A program made the translations under genes and the position numbers. Below, one piece after another: positions 13,024 to 48,621 of a stretch of DNA of 64,000 nt; position 1 is the stretch's first letter; each line of letters opens with the position of its first letter. The stretch covers positions 2,525,001 to 2,589,000 of the forward strand of contig CM062202.1 of assembly GCA_031216445.1 (NCBI GenBank). The letters are read 5' to 3'. This stretch comes from Lateolabrax maculatus. Taxonomy: Eukaryota; Chordata; Actinopteri; Acropomatiformes; Lateolabracidae. The notes below the pieces were generated by a model. The model searched no databases and had not been told where the DNA came from. It saw only the letters and a list, made by a program, of their open reading frames with translations.

Positions 13024-13044
13024 TGACATCATGCCGTGACATCA
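13024..13044 (+). promoter_or_regulatory. paired TGACATCA (CRE/ATF-like) sites upstream of pak1 exon 1
   Basis: TGACATCA occurs at 13024-13031 and again at 13037-13044, just upstream of the putative first exon. The motif is a known variant of the CRE/ATF site. Function as a promoter element is inferred from spacing and position only. Confidence 0.35.
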
Positions 13045-13084
13045 CTGTCTATGGGAGGCAGGGCTGGTCAAAAGGCCTGCGGAG

Positions 13085-13221
13085 CCTCACACTCTCAGTC
13101 TCTCTCCTTTACTTTAACTCTCAGTAGATCCAACATTTTCTCTTCATTCAGAGTGATTTCTTTTTTTTTGTTGTTTCTTTCTGGATCAAGGCTGTAAACA
13201 TGTTTGTCTGCCTCTGCTAAG
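13085..13221 (+). other. pak1: probable 5' untranslated first exon of pak1
   Basis: The first coding exon has a good 3' splice site in front of the ATG, so at least one upstream untranslated exon is required. The best candidate in the window is this pyrimidine-rich block, which ends in a strong donor (ctaag|gtaaga) at 13222 and follows a GC-richer stretch with two CRE-like sites. The start is a guess; no TATA box is evident. It holds a six-codon upstream ORF (ATG at 13200, TAA at 13218-13220). Another first exon, in or outside the window, cannot be excluded. Confidence 0.45.
13200..13220 (+). other. short upstream ORF in putative pak1 5' exon
   Basis: ATG TTT GTC TGC CTC TGC TAA, six codons, ending one base before the exon's last base. 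If the exon is real, this uORF could lower translation from the main ATG. It depends entirely on the exon call. Confidence 0.3.
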
Positions 13222-14183
13222 GTAAGAGCTACTGTAACAGCTGCTTTGTGAAGGGGAAGTCATCAGTTTTAGATATTTAAATTAAAAACACTGTTTTAAA
13301 ATTATTTTTGAGGCTGAATCTGTGAGGTGAACATTCACCTCATCTTTTACCTCTAAAAAGAAGATGGTCCTACTTGTTTACATGCTTTTTTTGTTTTCTA
13401 GTCTATTTATACCATTTTCATTGTAGTCTAGGTATTAACTTAATTTGATAATGGCTTCTAAAAAAGCAGAAAAATCCAGATTTTATTGTATAATGCCGCT
13501 TATTTCTCTTATTGTCTTATCTCTCTTATTCCTATTCTCTTATACCTATAACTTATAGCTTCAGCATGAAGCCGAACTCTCTGTGAAGACACTAATAAAT
13601 CTGTTAGTAAAGTGTTATAAAGTGTGATCAATTATTTAACTGTTTTTCTTTTCTGTGAATTCCTATCAGTCCCCCCATGGAGAAATAGAGTTCTTTTTTC
13701 ACATTTTCCTGTTAATTCTTTCAGATTTTCTCCCTCCTGTGTAGCGAAAAAGCATTGTGTGCATGATGCTATCACACCCCAACAAAAAGAGCAGCTGCTG
13801 ATCAAAACTCAGCTCTGTGGGCGGTTGTACCATTGATGTTGTAAACTGTTCGAACATCTCTCATCTGGTGATTTTTGAGAAAAGAGAGACACTGTGAGAA
13901 TTGGGTTTGATAGAAGAATTTTTACATGAAGACATTCATTTTCACACTATTTTAGTCACAGTGAATCATTTAATTGACTTTATTGATGAATATAAAATAA
14001 TTCTAAATGGGGCTGTCTTGATATAACAAAGTATTGAAAAGGTGGAGACGCAGAACCTCTTCAGTGTCTTATAATGATACTGTAGCTGCGGAAAACACCT
14101 GCAGGGAACCAGTACTGTCAGGACTTTGTGTTGTCAAATTCTTTATAGAGATTAATAGATCAATGATGAATCATGAACATACC

Positions 14184-14184
<1 letters not shown>

Positions 14185-14228
<44 letters not shown>
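14185..14228. repeat. (TG)22 microsatellite
   Basis: In the pak1 5' UTR intron. Confidence 0.97.
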
Positions 14229-14229
<1 letters not shown>

Positions 14230-14319
14230 ATCCTGAGTAGCTCTGACCCAGATATACTCTCCTTGTGGGACTCTGTGCCCACTGGAGCATTTAGCAGAGC
14301 AGGTTAACTTGCAGTGTGT

Positions 14320-14322
<3 letters not shown>

Positions 14323-14367
<45 letters not shown>
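14323..14367. repeat. (TG)22 microsatellite
   Basis: In the pak1 5' UTR intron. Confidence 0.97.
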
Positions 14368-14370
<3 letters not shown>

Positions 14371-14496
14371 GCGTGAGGATGATGTGGCAAAACCAGTCAT
14401 TAAAATGGTTCTTTGCCTCTCAGTTGTGTGTGTTTACTGACTCAGACCTAAATGCTGTGAGAAGGAAAAGAGCAGTTTTCTGCTTGGTCAAAAGAT

Positions 14497-14498
<2 letters not shown>

Positions 14499-14539
<41 letters not shown>
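14499..14539. repeat. (CA)20 microsatellite
   Basis: Opposite orientation to, and 130 bp from, the (TG)22 array before it, so the two can pair in the transcript. Confidence 0.97.
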
Positions 14540-14540
<1 letters not shown>

Positions 14541-15421
14541 ATGGTTAGTCAGCATAGTGTTTGTAGATGAAATAGACCACTCATTTAGCAAATGGAAACT
14601 CTACATTCATTCTTTTTTTACTTTTTTCTACAGGTTGGTCTTTAAGTTTCTGATAAAAAAACAAAATCAAGCTTGTCTTTCATTTTGTTTTTCTTAATAT
14701 TTTGACTCCAGACTAAATTAACAATAAAAGTCAACAATTTCATTGTTTTTGAATATACAGCCTTCTATTCGTCCAACTTTGTGCCAATATTTAATGTCAT
14801 TATATTTGAGTGTTTTTATTTTCTTCTCTTTTTTTTTTTTTTTTTTTTTACACATTTGCGCATGAAAATTCTCTGAAACTGTTGATAAGCATCATGGGAA
14901 AACCAAGTATTTTGCTGATGAGTACAAACATTAATATGTGCTTATTAAGCTTATTTGTGTCATACCTTTCAACAGCAAATCTATTTAAAGTGCTTTACAT
15001 TACGCATAAAAGACATTAAGACACAACATCAAAGAACCACAAGTCTGTATAAAACCACAATAAAAAGTTAAATAAAATAGAAGATAAAATAAGTTAAAAT
15101 AGAATAAACCAGAGGAGAATAAGAATTACAGCGCATCTACAGTGCAGTGCGGTATATTTATAAATAGTCCAAATTTAAGTTTTCACAAGAAAATGTATTT
15201 GTGCATGCGAATAAAGCAAAGGTCTTATAGTCTAGAGAGTTAGATAGCTGCTAGTAGAGCCGAAATTGACATATGAGGCGATTCTTCGGACACAAACTAA
15301 ATCCTTTGAAGGAGTCACTGTCTTCTAAATGGTCGCCTGTGATTGGCTGATTTTTTCTCACCCTGCCTTCTTTGTGATTTATGTTTTTGTGCAGGAGCGG
15401 CCGGCTGCAGCCTAGCTGAAG

Positions 15422-38727
<23,306 letters not shown>

Positions 38728-38744
38728 CTTTGCACTCATTACAT

Positions 38745-38812
<68 letters not shown>
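38745..38812 (+). repeat. (CT)n array at start of pak1 3' UTR
   Basis: CT run with one TTT interruption, beginning 18 nt after the stop codon. Confidence 0.97.
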
Positions 38813-38816
<4 letters not shown>

Positions 38817-39215
38817 CTCTCTCTTCTTATTTTTTTGGGGATGTGTGAGGGCAGCGATGGCTGCTGGCCTGCTCCTTCATCCTGTGACCTTTGACCCCCC
38901 CATCCTCACAGGGAGAGAGAAAGATGGTTTCTCTTCCTGTTACTTCTTTTTCAACCCTCCACTGGACTCGGACAGGAAGACGGGGGGCTAAATGAATGAC
39001 ATCATCGGTCGATCTGTTATCTGTTATCAGGTGATGTCATCGCTGACATCACCGCACCCTCAGCCGGTACGAACAACACCATATGAGAGAGAGAGTGTTT
39101 CAACAGAGCCCAAAGACTCATGGGAGTTTTTTTAAATCAATGTGTGTTTGTTTTTTTTCTACCTTGTCTGTAAAAGCCCCGGACCACAACAGCCAACCAG
39201 CTCCCTCAGCTGCAG

Positions 39216-39217
<2 letters not shown>

Positions 39218-39253
<36 letters not shown>

Positions 39254-39280
39254 TGTTTGTGTGTGTGCATGTGTGCATGT
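39218..39280. repeat. (GT)n array with degenerate end
   Basis: Pure GT to 39250, then TTGTGTTTGTG variants; in the pak1 3' UTR or just downstream. Confidence 0.9.
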
Positions 39281-39404
39281 GTTAGCTAAGGTCCTAGCTT
39301 CCTGTTATTCGTCTATGGGTTTCAGTCAGACTCAGTTCATCGTCTTCTATCTAAAAGTGCATTTGTTGATTTTTCATTTTATCACACTTATTTTAAAATC
39401 AACT

Positions 39405-39407
<3 letters not shown>

Positions 39408-39435
<28 letters not shown>
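39408..39435. repeat. (GT)14 microsatellite
   Basis: In the pak1 3' UTR or just downstream. Confidence 0.95.
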
Positions 39436-40990
39436 ATTTGGTCTCGGGGGGATGTTGGGGTATTGATTATGTTGATTGTAGCGTTACCTTCTGTAGTTTT
39501 TGACAAAGAGCTGATGAGGTTTGGTACCTTGTCGTGTCTGCAGAGTGAGCTGTGAGTTAGAAGATATTAATATTAATTCTTAAGACCGGTGCGCCCAGAG
39601 CCGTCGATGGACTGAGTTTGGACAAAAGAGAGTTTCCCTTCAAAACAGCCATTTTGGTTCTATGATGTCTTTCCAGGAGGACCAGTTTCTGAACGTAACA
39701 TCAAGAGGTTCACACTTTTATTAAGTTTAATCACAAGGTTAATAATTCACAGTTACTGATATTGGACCTGCATTTCCCTGAGTACGGGTAGCTGCAGGGC
39801 TCAAAATCAGACTTGTTCTGCTTTTCTGGTGGATCCTGACAGAGGAGGGAAACATGAAGCCTTTTTATTATAATTTCACTATCTCAGTTAAATGTTTTCT
39901 TATCAGAGCTGTAGTGTGTGACGCTCCACTTCCTGTCAATCACCTGATAAATAGAGGCTTTATTTTCACTTCCTTGTTTTGAAATGACTGATGTAGATGG
40001 AAGTAAAAGAGCTACAGCTCCAAACAACACTCCTAATATTCTCCTTTAAAGACAGTATGGTGTCAAAAAGCTTCAAAAAGTTGGATTTAGACAGTAACAT
40101 CTCAGGTTTTCAACTTGCACAAATTGAAATCAGTCTTCAGCAATCCAAAATGGAATGTACAAATGTACACATGATGAACTGTACTGTCATGTGACCAAGA
40201 AAAATGAGTCCCCATAATCCACCCTGCCAAACTGGCTCCATCTGCAGCTCTGGGACTTTACTGTCTGCGGGCTCGACACTGAGACTGTGGGGGAGAGAAT
40301 GTGCATGTCAACAACCTTTTTTATACGGTATGTTTAAGATGGAGGAAAAATAATAGTACGTGAGTTGTGATAATGCTGAAACGTAAAGTGACGATACATG
40401 AAGGATGCTTGTGTACGATAGGAAAGATCGTATCTTAATCCTATTTTCAGAAGAATGAGACAAATAAATGCTACGATGGTACCATGTTGTTTTCTGCCTG
40501 GTGGACTGTTGGATCTCCAGGAAACCTCTGAACATAAGGTGTATATTTTACATGGAAAAAAGAAAAAAAAACTGCAATGACAAAAAAAGACAACAATCTG
40601 TTTCAGCCTTTGTTTACAGACTCACTGTTTTTATAATTGTCAGAAAAGGATGTTTTTCATTTGGATATCAAAATTTGAGTATTTGTTTTGGATTTGATTT
40701 CTTTCTGCTGAAGTAAAAGAACAGAGTTTTTCTTGTCGGCAAAAAAAATGTCCTGTAACTGACAAGTCACAGGTTCAGCGGCCAAGGTTGTTCGCTCTGC
40801 ATTTGAGCATCAGATAAAAAAACAAAAAAACACCTGCAAAGTAAATATGCACCAAACATTTCCAAAACAGTTATTCAAAGCTATCACTTTGATTCCTGCT
40901 CTTAGTTGCTTTTATAGTTTTTTTTTATGTACCTCTGGCCTTAAAATGTTTCAAAGGTGCAACACTACTTTAGTCTGATAGCAACAACTT

Positions 40991-41210
40991 TAGGGCTGCA
41001 GGTAACGATTATTTAGATTATTGATTAATCTGCTGATTATTTTCTTTGTAAATCTCTAAAAATGTGAAAAATGCAAATCACAATTTCAGTTTGCTATAAT
41101 ATTAAATAATAAAAACACAATGATTGGCATGTATGCTTTAAAAAGTAAACAATCAACTATGAAAATATTTGCAGATTAATTTCCTAATCAACTAATCGTT
41201 GCAGCACTGC
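40991..41210. mobile_element. MITE-like element, copy 3, in pak1 3' region
   Basis: Left end 'tagggctgcaggtaacgatt', right end 'actaatcgttgcagcactgc'; these are imperfect inverted repeats. Length 220 bp. If the transcript runs to a distal poly(A) signal, this copy lies inside the pak1 3' UTR. Confidence 0.7.
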
Positions 41211-41224
41211 AACAGAATCACATG

Positions 41225-41345
41225 TTATTGATCATCATTGTGGTCACGAATTTGAATCAGCTGAAGTGTCTTTGAGCAAGGCACTAAAGCACACAGCTGT
41301 TTGCCCTGGCTCCAGAACGAGTTTAAACTGCCTGAAACTGTTGCC
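41225..41345. repeat. dispersed repeat remnant ('gagcaaggcact' family)
   Basis: 'gaatttgaatcagctgaagt', 'ctttgagcaaggcactaaag' and a GT-rich end match a frequent teleost repeat tail. A shorter trace, 'ctcgagcaaggcactgac', lies at 6773 in front of the (GT)32 array. Confidence 0.45.
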
Positions 41346-41474
41346 GCTGTGTGTTTGTGTGTCCTGATCTGACCCCACGGCACAGGGCTGGACTTAAAGG
41401 ACTATTCTGTGGTTTCCCGTTTGATTTTCTCTGCAATCATTTGTGTTCTTCATGTGGTTTAATGTATAGCTGTC

Positions 41475-41480
41475 AATAAA
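41475..41480 (+). promoter_or_regulatory. candidate poly(A) signal AATAAA
   Basis: AATAAA 2.7 kb after the pak1 stop codon. No strong GU-rich element directly follows. Confidence 0.25.
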
Positions 41481-42375
41481 CATTCATCAAAAGAAGTAAC
41501 ACCAAACATTCAGAGATGCAAGACCTGTCTGTAAAAGGAAAAACTACAGGAATGCTACTTCAATATATGCTTTAAACCATGGGAAAGTGTTGCTTTTACC
41601 ATTTAATGGTATTTTAATGGGGTCATATTAATCAAACAATGAAAATGTTCTCTACCTTCCAAGATGTGTGCTGATGTGATGGATCGGACAGTTGTGATTA
41701 ATTCTCCAGCTTGTTTAACTTGCTGCAGTGTACCAGATGAGATTAGTTTCACAGTGTTGGATAAATTGTCAGTTAAAAAAGGAACTACTTAATAGTTTCT
41801 TATTATAAGTAGTCTTGGAAACATAGAACAATCATATGACACAAGATAGATTAATTTCATTAAAATTCATGGAAAACAAGACAAATTAATTTCCAAATTT
41901 AATCCATATGGTTTAATTGTGTTCACTGTATAAATCCAGTAGCTTTGTCTTCATAACCGTATGTTTACAATGCCCCCTCTCCTACAGGATGAGGAAATCT
42001 TTTTAATACCCTAGAGGTCGATCCATGATTAGCAGCCATATAATGACGAGCCATCACATACTTAACATTCTCGTTGTCTTCAGCAATCCTCAGCTCGTTT
42101 AGGTTGGCCGACATCTCAGTGTATGTGAGTGCTACAGCAATTATTGAAGACTGGATTTGAATTTCATAAAGTCCCCTGCATCAAGTTTCCTTCACCTTCA
42201 GCTGCACATGAGAGGTCTGCGGCTGCGTAAGAGGTTGCTCTTATGTACTGCAGGACGAGTGTGGGAATTTTTTTTGATGATAATGATGCAATTCTGATTT
42301 ACATCATGATCCATCCATGATCATCTTTTGTGACCATTTGTTATTTTACCTGCCAAGAGAAACTTCTGTTCTCCA

Positions 42376-42381
42376 AATAAA
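42376..42381 (+). promoter_or_regulatory. candidate poly(A) signal AATAAA
   Basis: AATAAA within ccaaataaagttgc, followed within about 20 nt by a TG-containing stretch. A plausible distal pak1 3' end. Confidence 0.35.
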
Positions 42382-42706
42382 GTTGCAAAAATCTGATGTA
42401 CATCGCATTCAGCCTCGATAAATCAGCATCTTTAGGAAACAAACGGACTGCTGCTGACTTAATGTGTTAAATACTGCTGGACCTTAGAACAAGTTGAATG
42501 CTATGAATTACTTATTCGTAAAAATAATAATTTTACTGTATGAAGTGACCATCAACAAACTGGACAGAGTTCTCTTAGCAGCTTCAAGGGGGATTCAGAC
42601 TTGGTACAGTCCAAGGTGAAGTCTTCATTCCCCAGTGTATCAGAGCCATAATCTATTTGTTTATAAGTCACTTTGATTATTTGAAACAACTCAGAAAAAT
42701 GAAAAA

Positions 42707-42712
42707 AATAAA
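42707..42712 (+). promoter_or_regulatory. candidate poly(A) signal AATAAA with downstream U/GU-rich element
   Basis: AATAAA followed about 20-40 nt later by ctgttgtgcttttatttt, the expected kind of downstream element. It is the last good candidate before AT-rich intergenic DNA. Inference only. Confidence 0.35.
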
Positions 42713-43190
42713 ACTGTACAAAAACTGAAAATCTGTTGTGCTTTTATTTTATTAATTTGTATTTATTTTCAAGCCGCTGTAGCTTGGACCAATCTACTCT
42801 GTTTACACTGAACATTCACTCAGACTGGCTTTATTCTGATGAGATTATAGGGAATTTGTCGAGTTAATTGGTTGGTAGTAAAATTTAAAATCACTTCAGA
42901 CACATTTATTGCTAATTTAATGACAATTATTCATTACCCTTATCCATCCTCGTACCTCATGTAGCCAACATCTGCCAGCAAACAGAACATTTTTCTAGAA
43001 TCAGAGTTTAAAAAAGAGTCGTTATTGGACTAATATTCATCTGGAGGACAAAAACACAACTAAAAATGCATGATAATGCACAGTACTGTTATTGATAGTA
43101 ATCTTATGTAATTAGTAGTAGTCAGTGCAAATAAGGGAATTTTCTCAAATAGGTTAGTGTTAGGGTTTTTCAGAAAATTATGCATCTTAG

Positions 43191-43193
<3 letters not shown>

Positions 43194-43257
<64 letters not shown>
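43194..43257. repeat. (AT)32 microsatellite
   Basis: 64-bp uninterrupted AT run, self-complementary. Confidence 0.97.
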
Positions 43258-43260
<3 letters not shown>

Positions 43261-45589
43261 GATTTTGGTTACATAGTGCATTCCATGTTCAAAATATGTA
43301 TTAAATTATATCCACACCAACACTCATTGTCATTCTGAAGAAAGATATTTGTTCTCTAACTCAGGTTTCACTGCCCTGTGTGACTTTGTTCAGCTACAGG
43401 AGATATCATCCACTGCTCAAAACTGCTCTGATAAATCCAAGAAGGACCAGTGAGAGCTTTGAATGTTGAAATACATGTGCGACTGTTTTATCACAGTGGA
43501 ACTTCATCATACATCATACGGGGCAGGTGACACACTCACTGTTGCCTTGTTTATGAGCATTTATCCTAAATCCTAAAAACAGAGTGTTGTTACCCAAGCA
43601 GACTGAGTGACCTCTGTTAAATAACAACACTGAGCATTTTTATTTATAACATGATTTCCTCATGCTCCTGAAAACTCTAAAACCTTTCTGTAAGTCAATT
43701 ATGTAATCTACTGTTCTTTTCCTGAGTCTCGGGCAAAAATGAGCTTAAATCCGTCTGGCTGTGACGGCCGCCCGCTGCCTCCCTCCCGCCCTCCGTCTGG
43801 CTGAGAAATTAGATCCCACATATTTTTTTTTTCTCCTTCTAATTAAAAGTGGTAATTACTGATCGCCTGCTTCCTAAGCTCCCCTTTCATCTGCAGGCTA
43901 ATAGGGAGGATGTTTTTGGTGGAAGCGAGGCTGTACTGCAGTGTGTGAATTAGGCACTGCAGTGGGTTGATTCAAATTCATTCAAACATTCATTTAAATT
44001 TTGATCAGATTTTAAAATTCTGCTCATATGCATTGTCTATACTCTGTGACCATGTCAGTCTACGAAAGGTCCAGTGGAGCAAAATGTGAAAGAACAACAT
44101 AAAATGTTGCAGAGGAGGATCTTTTCACACAGGCCTGGTGACTCTTAACATTGGCAAATGTCTATTATGACAGAAAGCAGCATGAAAAGAAAAACTACCT
44201 GTGGTTCCAGGGTCTCAAGAATATTTGCAGTACTGTCCACATTGTGGAAAACAGTTTTTGGCTTCACCACACAGTATAAAAACATTACAGGACAATTGAC
44301 CATATAGAACAAAGATGAGGACGAATGGTGGGGACACACTATCAACTAACAACATGGTTTAAAATACACGTACATTTTTTACAGTAAAAAATAAACTACC
44401 AGTTGATCTTTGTAAAACCCAGAAGGTCGTTTTAAAACCCGTTGCTGCTGTTCTTACTCTTCTAAACATGTGGAGGAAAAAATATTTGGTCTGTTGCACA
44501 ATAAAAAAAGAAAGAATTGAACCTGTTTCTCAAGTTGCAACTCTCCAATTTGAGTTGCTATTGTTGTGAAACACAAGCAAAATATTATTGATCATTTTGT
44601 ATGAAAATGTAAAATATTGGAAAGAAACATTTATATATATCAATATAATTGAAATACTGATGAATAATTTCAACATTTTCAAGATCAAATTGAGCGTAGA
44701 GATACAGTACAGTGTGTAATTGAATTGAAAATGTATTTAAATGTAATTTCTGTAATTCTTTAGATTAGGAAATACATGGCAACAGTCTCTTGTTACCATG
44801 GAGACCGAGCTCTCCTGTCCTGCAGGACAGAAACAGTGACGCAGGATTTCTGCTCTTTTTTTATGGTAGAAACTCTCCCGCTTTATCTCTGAATGTCTGC
44901 ACTCTGTCTTCACTTCTTTCTCCTTCCTTCACTCATTCTGTCTTCAGTCTTTTTTCTCGTGTGGGTGAAATATTTGGTCTCTCTCACACACATAAACTCA
45001 TGTATCTTCCCCTGCCAGGCGCAGTGTGGAGAAGAATGAGGCTGGTTTCTGCTGAGGTGGCAGAGGGAGGAGGAGTGACGGAGTGTGACGCATCACTGAC
45101 AAGGACAAACAACCACAGAGGGTGAAACTGAAATGAAAACAAGACAGCGGACAGAAAGGAGTGTGAAATGACAAAAACGAGACGTGAAATCGGAGGGAGA
45201 GGATGGAGAAAAACAGGGAGGTGCAGAGACGGCTGAGAAAGAGAAAAGTGACAGGAGGGAGGAAAGAAGTATAAGAAGAGAGAAAGGATAGTAAAGTTGG
45301 GACTGACAGCAGGACAAGAAAAAACAAGAGATCATGGGTAAAACAGGACAGACAAGAAGACAGGAGAAGAGTGATGATAGTGATGGGAAAATACTCTTTT
45401 AGACTTGTATAACATAAAGGAATATTATTTACATACAGCATTTAAAACTAAGGTTGAAGGAGCTTCAAAATACCAACACTGATGTTGCAATATAAAACGT
45501 GTCCTTAATGTAATTTGTACATTTTAAAAATGTGTTTGATTTGAACTGTTTTGACACCGAAAACAGCATCTGATCCTTGTAATGAAATT

Positions 45590-45790
45590 AAGAATCTACA
45601 GCCATGGTGCTTTGGGCTGAATACTAACGCCAGCATGTCACAATGACAATGAAAAGCCACAAATGTCCAGCTCATGGTGGCTCTAGATGAAAAGTCAGGG
45701 ACCACCAAAGTCTGTAGAATTCATCTTCTGGGGAACATGAATATTTGTTTCAAATATCATGGCAATGCAACCAACACAATGCTTACTCTG
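45590..45790 (-). repeat. dispersed teleost repeat copy, reverse orientation
   Basis: Reverse complement of the family seen at 4200 and 47670: it includes 'ctacagccatggtgc', 'gacaatgaaaag', 'gggaccaccaaagt' and 'caaatatcatggcaatgc' in antisense order. Confidence 0.6.
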
Positions 45791-46160
45791 ACTGCAAAAA
45801 ATTACTACTGTAAACTACTAGTAATATTTTCGCTCTATGACATCTAATTTGAACTCTAAATTAGCTTACTTTATTGTATTAGTATTTTATTTTGTATTAC
45901 TATTATATCTTGAACACAAAAATACATCATGGCTTCTCAGGGGAGAGAGTGCATTCTCTAAAGAAAGAGAGAGGGACAGTAAAGGTTACACTCAACAGTA
46001 GGTGGTGATTGATTACCATGTTCTCCCCTGTGTGTGTGTGTATGTTGACTGGTGTCCCTTCGTGTTGCAGTGGTTCTCTCGCCCCCCCCTTTTTCTTTTA
46101 TTGCTCGCTATTACATAACAGCCTCCACTGCGGAGGAAGAACGCTGCAGAGGACTCCTGA

Positions 46161-46161
<1 letters not shown>

Positions 46162-46188
<27 letters not shown>
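46162..46188. repeat. (CA)13 microsatellite
   Basis: Intergenic. Confidence 0.95.
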
Positions 46189-46192
<4 letters not shown>

Positions 46193-47669
46193 AATCCCTC
46201 CTTGGTTAAGCATTTCAAAGTTGTACTTGTTTACATTTTAATCATTTATTTGATGCTTTGATCGTTACAAGGATAGCGTGATGATTTTCTTCATTACCAC
46301 AATCAAACATTATCAAGGAGGCCAGGGCTCAGACACTAAATTCAGTTTACTGTTCTCTACAGCTCGGGTCTTATTTCCTTATTTCCTGCTCTACTGGACA
46401 TTGTTTTAAAGCTGTGCCCTGTGGATTTGCATGTCCTTTTAGTTTTAAAATTAACCTCTGGGGAGTCACAATTATAAAAGGCAGTGAATGAAAGATAACA
46501 ATAAGACGATTGGTTGTAAAAGGTTTCTTGTTAAAATCCAAACAAAACACTCACAAAGATTTGCTCATTTTGGATGTGACGGGGCTCACTGACGGAGTGC
46601 ACAAATACATCACTAACCCCAAAAGTAGAAGATTAACATTTGAACACGTGTTTATGCTGGAAAAAAAAGGGTATGAACATGAACATGACATACAAAATGC
46701 TCTGTCTTTGAATAATATTTGTCTAATATGGCTTTTTCACAAACAAAAAATTCTTATTTTTATTTCTAGAGTCAAACTCTACACGTACATAATTCTTCAC
46801 AATGAAGCTCCAACATCCAAGTAAACAATAAGCAAAACACATTTTTGAGTGGAGGGGGACTTTAATTTCTAGCAATTTTGAAATCTCGTAATGTTCAATG
46901 CCCAATGCATGCATCTAACTCTGTAATGAACTGTACACGTCTCAAATAATGCAAATTTATCACGATAGGTATGTGTTAACCTCTCTAATTCTCACGGTTC
47001 AAGGTAAAATAATACAAACTGAGGGTGATGACTCCTAATCTGCCCTTCAAGAATAAGTAACACTGCAGTCTGTTACATGCGAGCCTGATCTGATCTGATG
47101 CTGAGCATTCGTATATAATGTACGTCTCTGTTTAATGCGCCTCGTGTGGCCAGCAGGGATTTTAATGGGCTGTTCGATCACTCTGCATGACTGTGAGAGA
47201 GGGAGGTAAGGGAAGAGGAGGACATGGAGGAATATGGGGAGTGTGCAGAGAATAATAAACACCAGTATACAAAGAGATTTAATTTTCCATTTGAACCTGT
47301 GGATGAAAGAGACACAAACGAGTGGTGAGGTATGGAGAGAAGAAGAGTCTTCAGGCCGCCTCTTCCTTTTTCTTCTGTGCTGGGTCGAGAGGGAGAGAGG
47401 AATGTCATTTGATAGAGCACAACATTATGCTGACTCATTTTAATCCACCGTGAACAGGAGCATCATTTGAACATCTAAAATGTCCAGAGCCCATCTGGAG
47501 GAGGAAAACAAGACAAGGTGTTTCTGTAATTTACCACAATGAAGGCAGTAGGCAGTATAGCTTCTTAATATGCTCTCGAACAAATCAGGATGTCCTTCAA
47601 ACAACAGCACAAAAAATGTTCCAGCTGCTTAACTGTATTGCCATAGAGTGACATACCTCTCTTTAGTTT

Positions 47670-48005
47670 ATACTGAAATATCTCAACAACTACTGGATGC
47701 ATTTACAGTTTGTACAGATATCCAGGTCCCCAGAGGATGTATGCTAATAACTTTGGTGATCCTCTGACTTTTCATCATCAGGTCCAAAATGTCCAATACT
47801 TTGGTTTATGACCAAATACCTTCAAATCATTTCCATCAGCCTCAGGTGTCTTTATGTTTGGTGCTAGCTTTCTGACCTGCTAAGCAAGTTTGCAAACATT
47901 AGAACATTAGTATTGTCATTGTGGGCATGTTAACATGATGATTTTTGAATTTAACTTAGCAAAGTACAGCCTCACAGAGCCGCCAGCATGGCTGTAGACC
48001 TACTA
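47670..48005 (+). repeat. dispersed teleost repeat copy, longest in window
   Basis: Starts 'gaaatatctcaacaactact', continues with 'ccccagaggatg' and 'tttggtgatcctctgac', and ends 'agtacagcctcacagagc' then 'catggctgtagac'. This is the fullest copy of this family here. Confidence 0.75.
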
Positions 48006-48549
48006 TTCTTCTTTATCTGTTTATTTAGCTTTAGTTCTGCTTTTTGGAGTTGCAGTTAGGTTATAGAGTAACGTTCAAATATTTTGGTTACGTTAGGGAA
48101 AATCATTAAGGTCAATAAAAGTGTTCAGCCACTGTACTTGTGTGTAGTTTCTGATATTTTGGCAGCCTCAATACCCAGTCACTGTAGTTATGTGCTGAAA
48201 ATGAAAAAAATATAAACTTGAGGGTAGCACTTGGGATGTAGTTGGTAACAAACACCTGAGATTAAAGGCTCTGCTGTCACCAGACTGCAGGGATGTTAGA
48301 GATTTATTTACTGTATGATGGATTATGAACTGTCCACTGCAAGGTCTCTCTTTTTATAATGCTTTAGGGAAATGATTTCTGACAGCAGTCTGTGTGTTGT
48401 GTGTTACCTTGACCTGTATGACAGCATCGACTGAACTCTTTGAAGGCTACAGGTTGGGATGTTTGTCTCTGTACATCTGACATCTGTTCAGTGAGCAGAT
48501 GTCTTCTACTGGCTGTCACCACTCATGCACTGTAATAAAGCTGTTTCTC

Positions 48550-48555
<6 letters not shown>

Positions 48556-48618
<63 letters not shown>
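48556..48618. repeat. (GT)31 microsatellite
   Basis: Intergenic, 2.4 kb upstream of the CpG-rich promoter. Confidence 0.97.

Positions 48619-48621
<3 letters not shown>

Larger units (their letters stand above)
13222..15394 (+). other. pak1: pak1 5' UTR intron
   Basis: 2.2 kb with three dinucleotide arrays (14185-14228, 14323-14367, 14499-14539) and a 21-T run at 14829-14849. No coding exon seen. Confidence 0.45.
38728..42730 (+). other. pak1: pak1 3' UTR and immediate downstream DNA (end uncertain)
   Basis: There is no open frame of note after the stop. The region holds a (CT)n run starting 18 nt after the stop codon, two GT arrays at 39218-39280 and 39408-39435, an inserted MITE copy at 40991-41210 and a repeat remnant at 41225-41345. 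Candidate AATAAA signals are at 40463, 41475, 42376 and 42707. I cannot tell which is used. Confidence 0.5.

Noticed and set aside
44998..45441. 147-residue minus-strand open frame, Ser/Leu/Phe rich
   Set aside because: It is the complement of a purine-rich non-coding stretch; low stop density is explained by composition.
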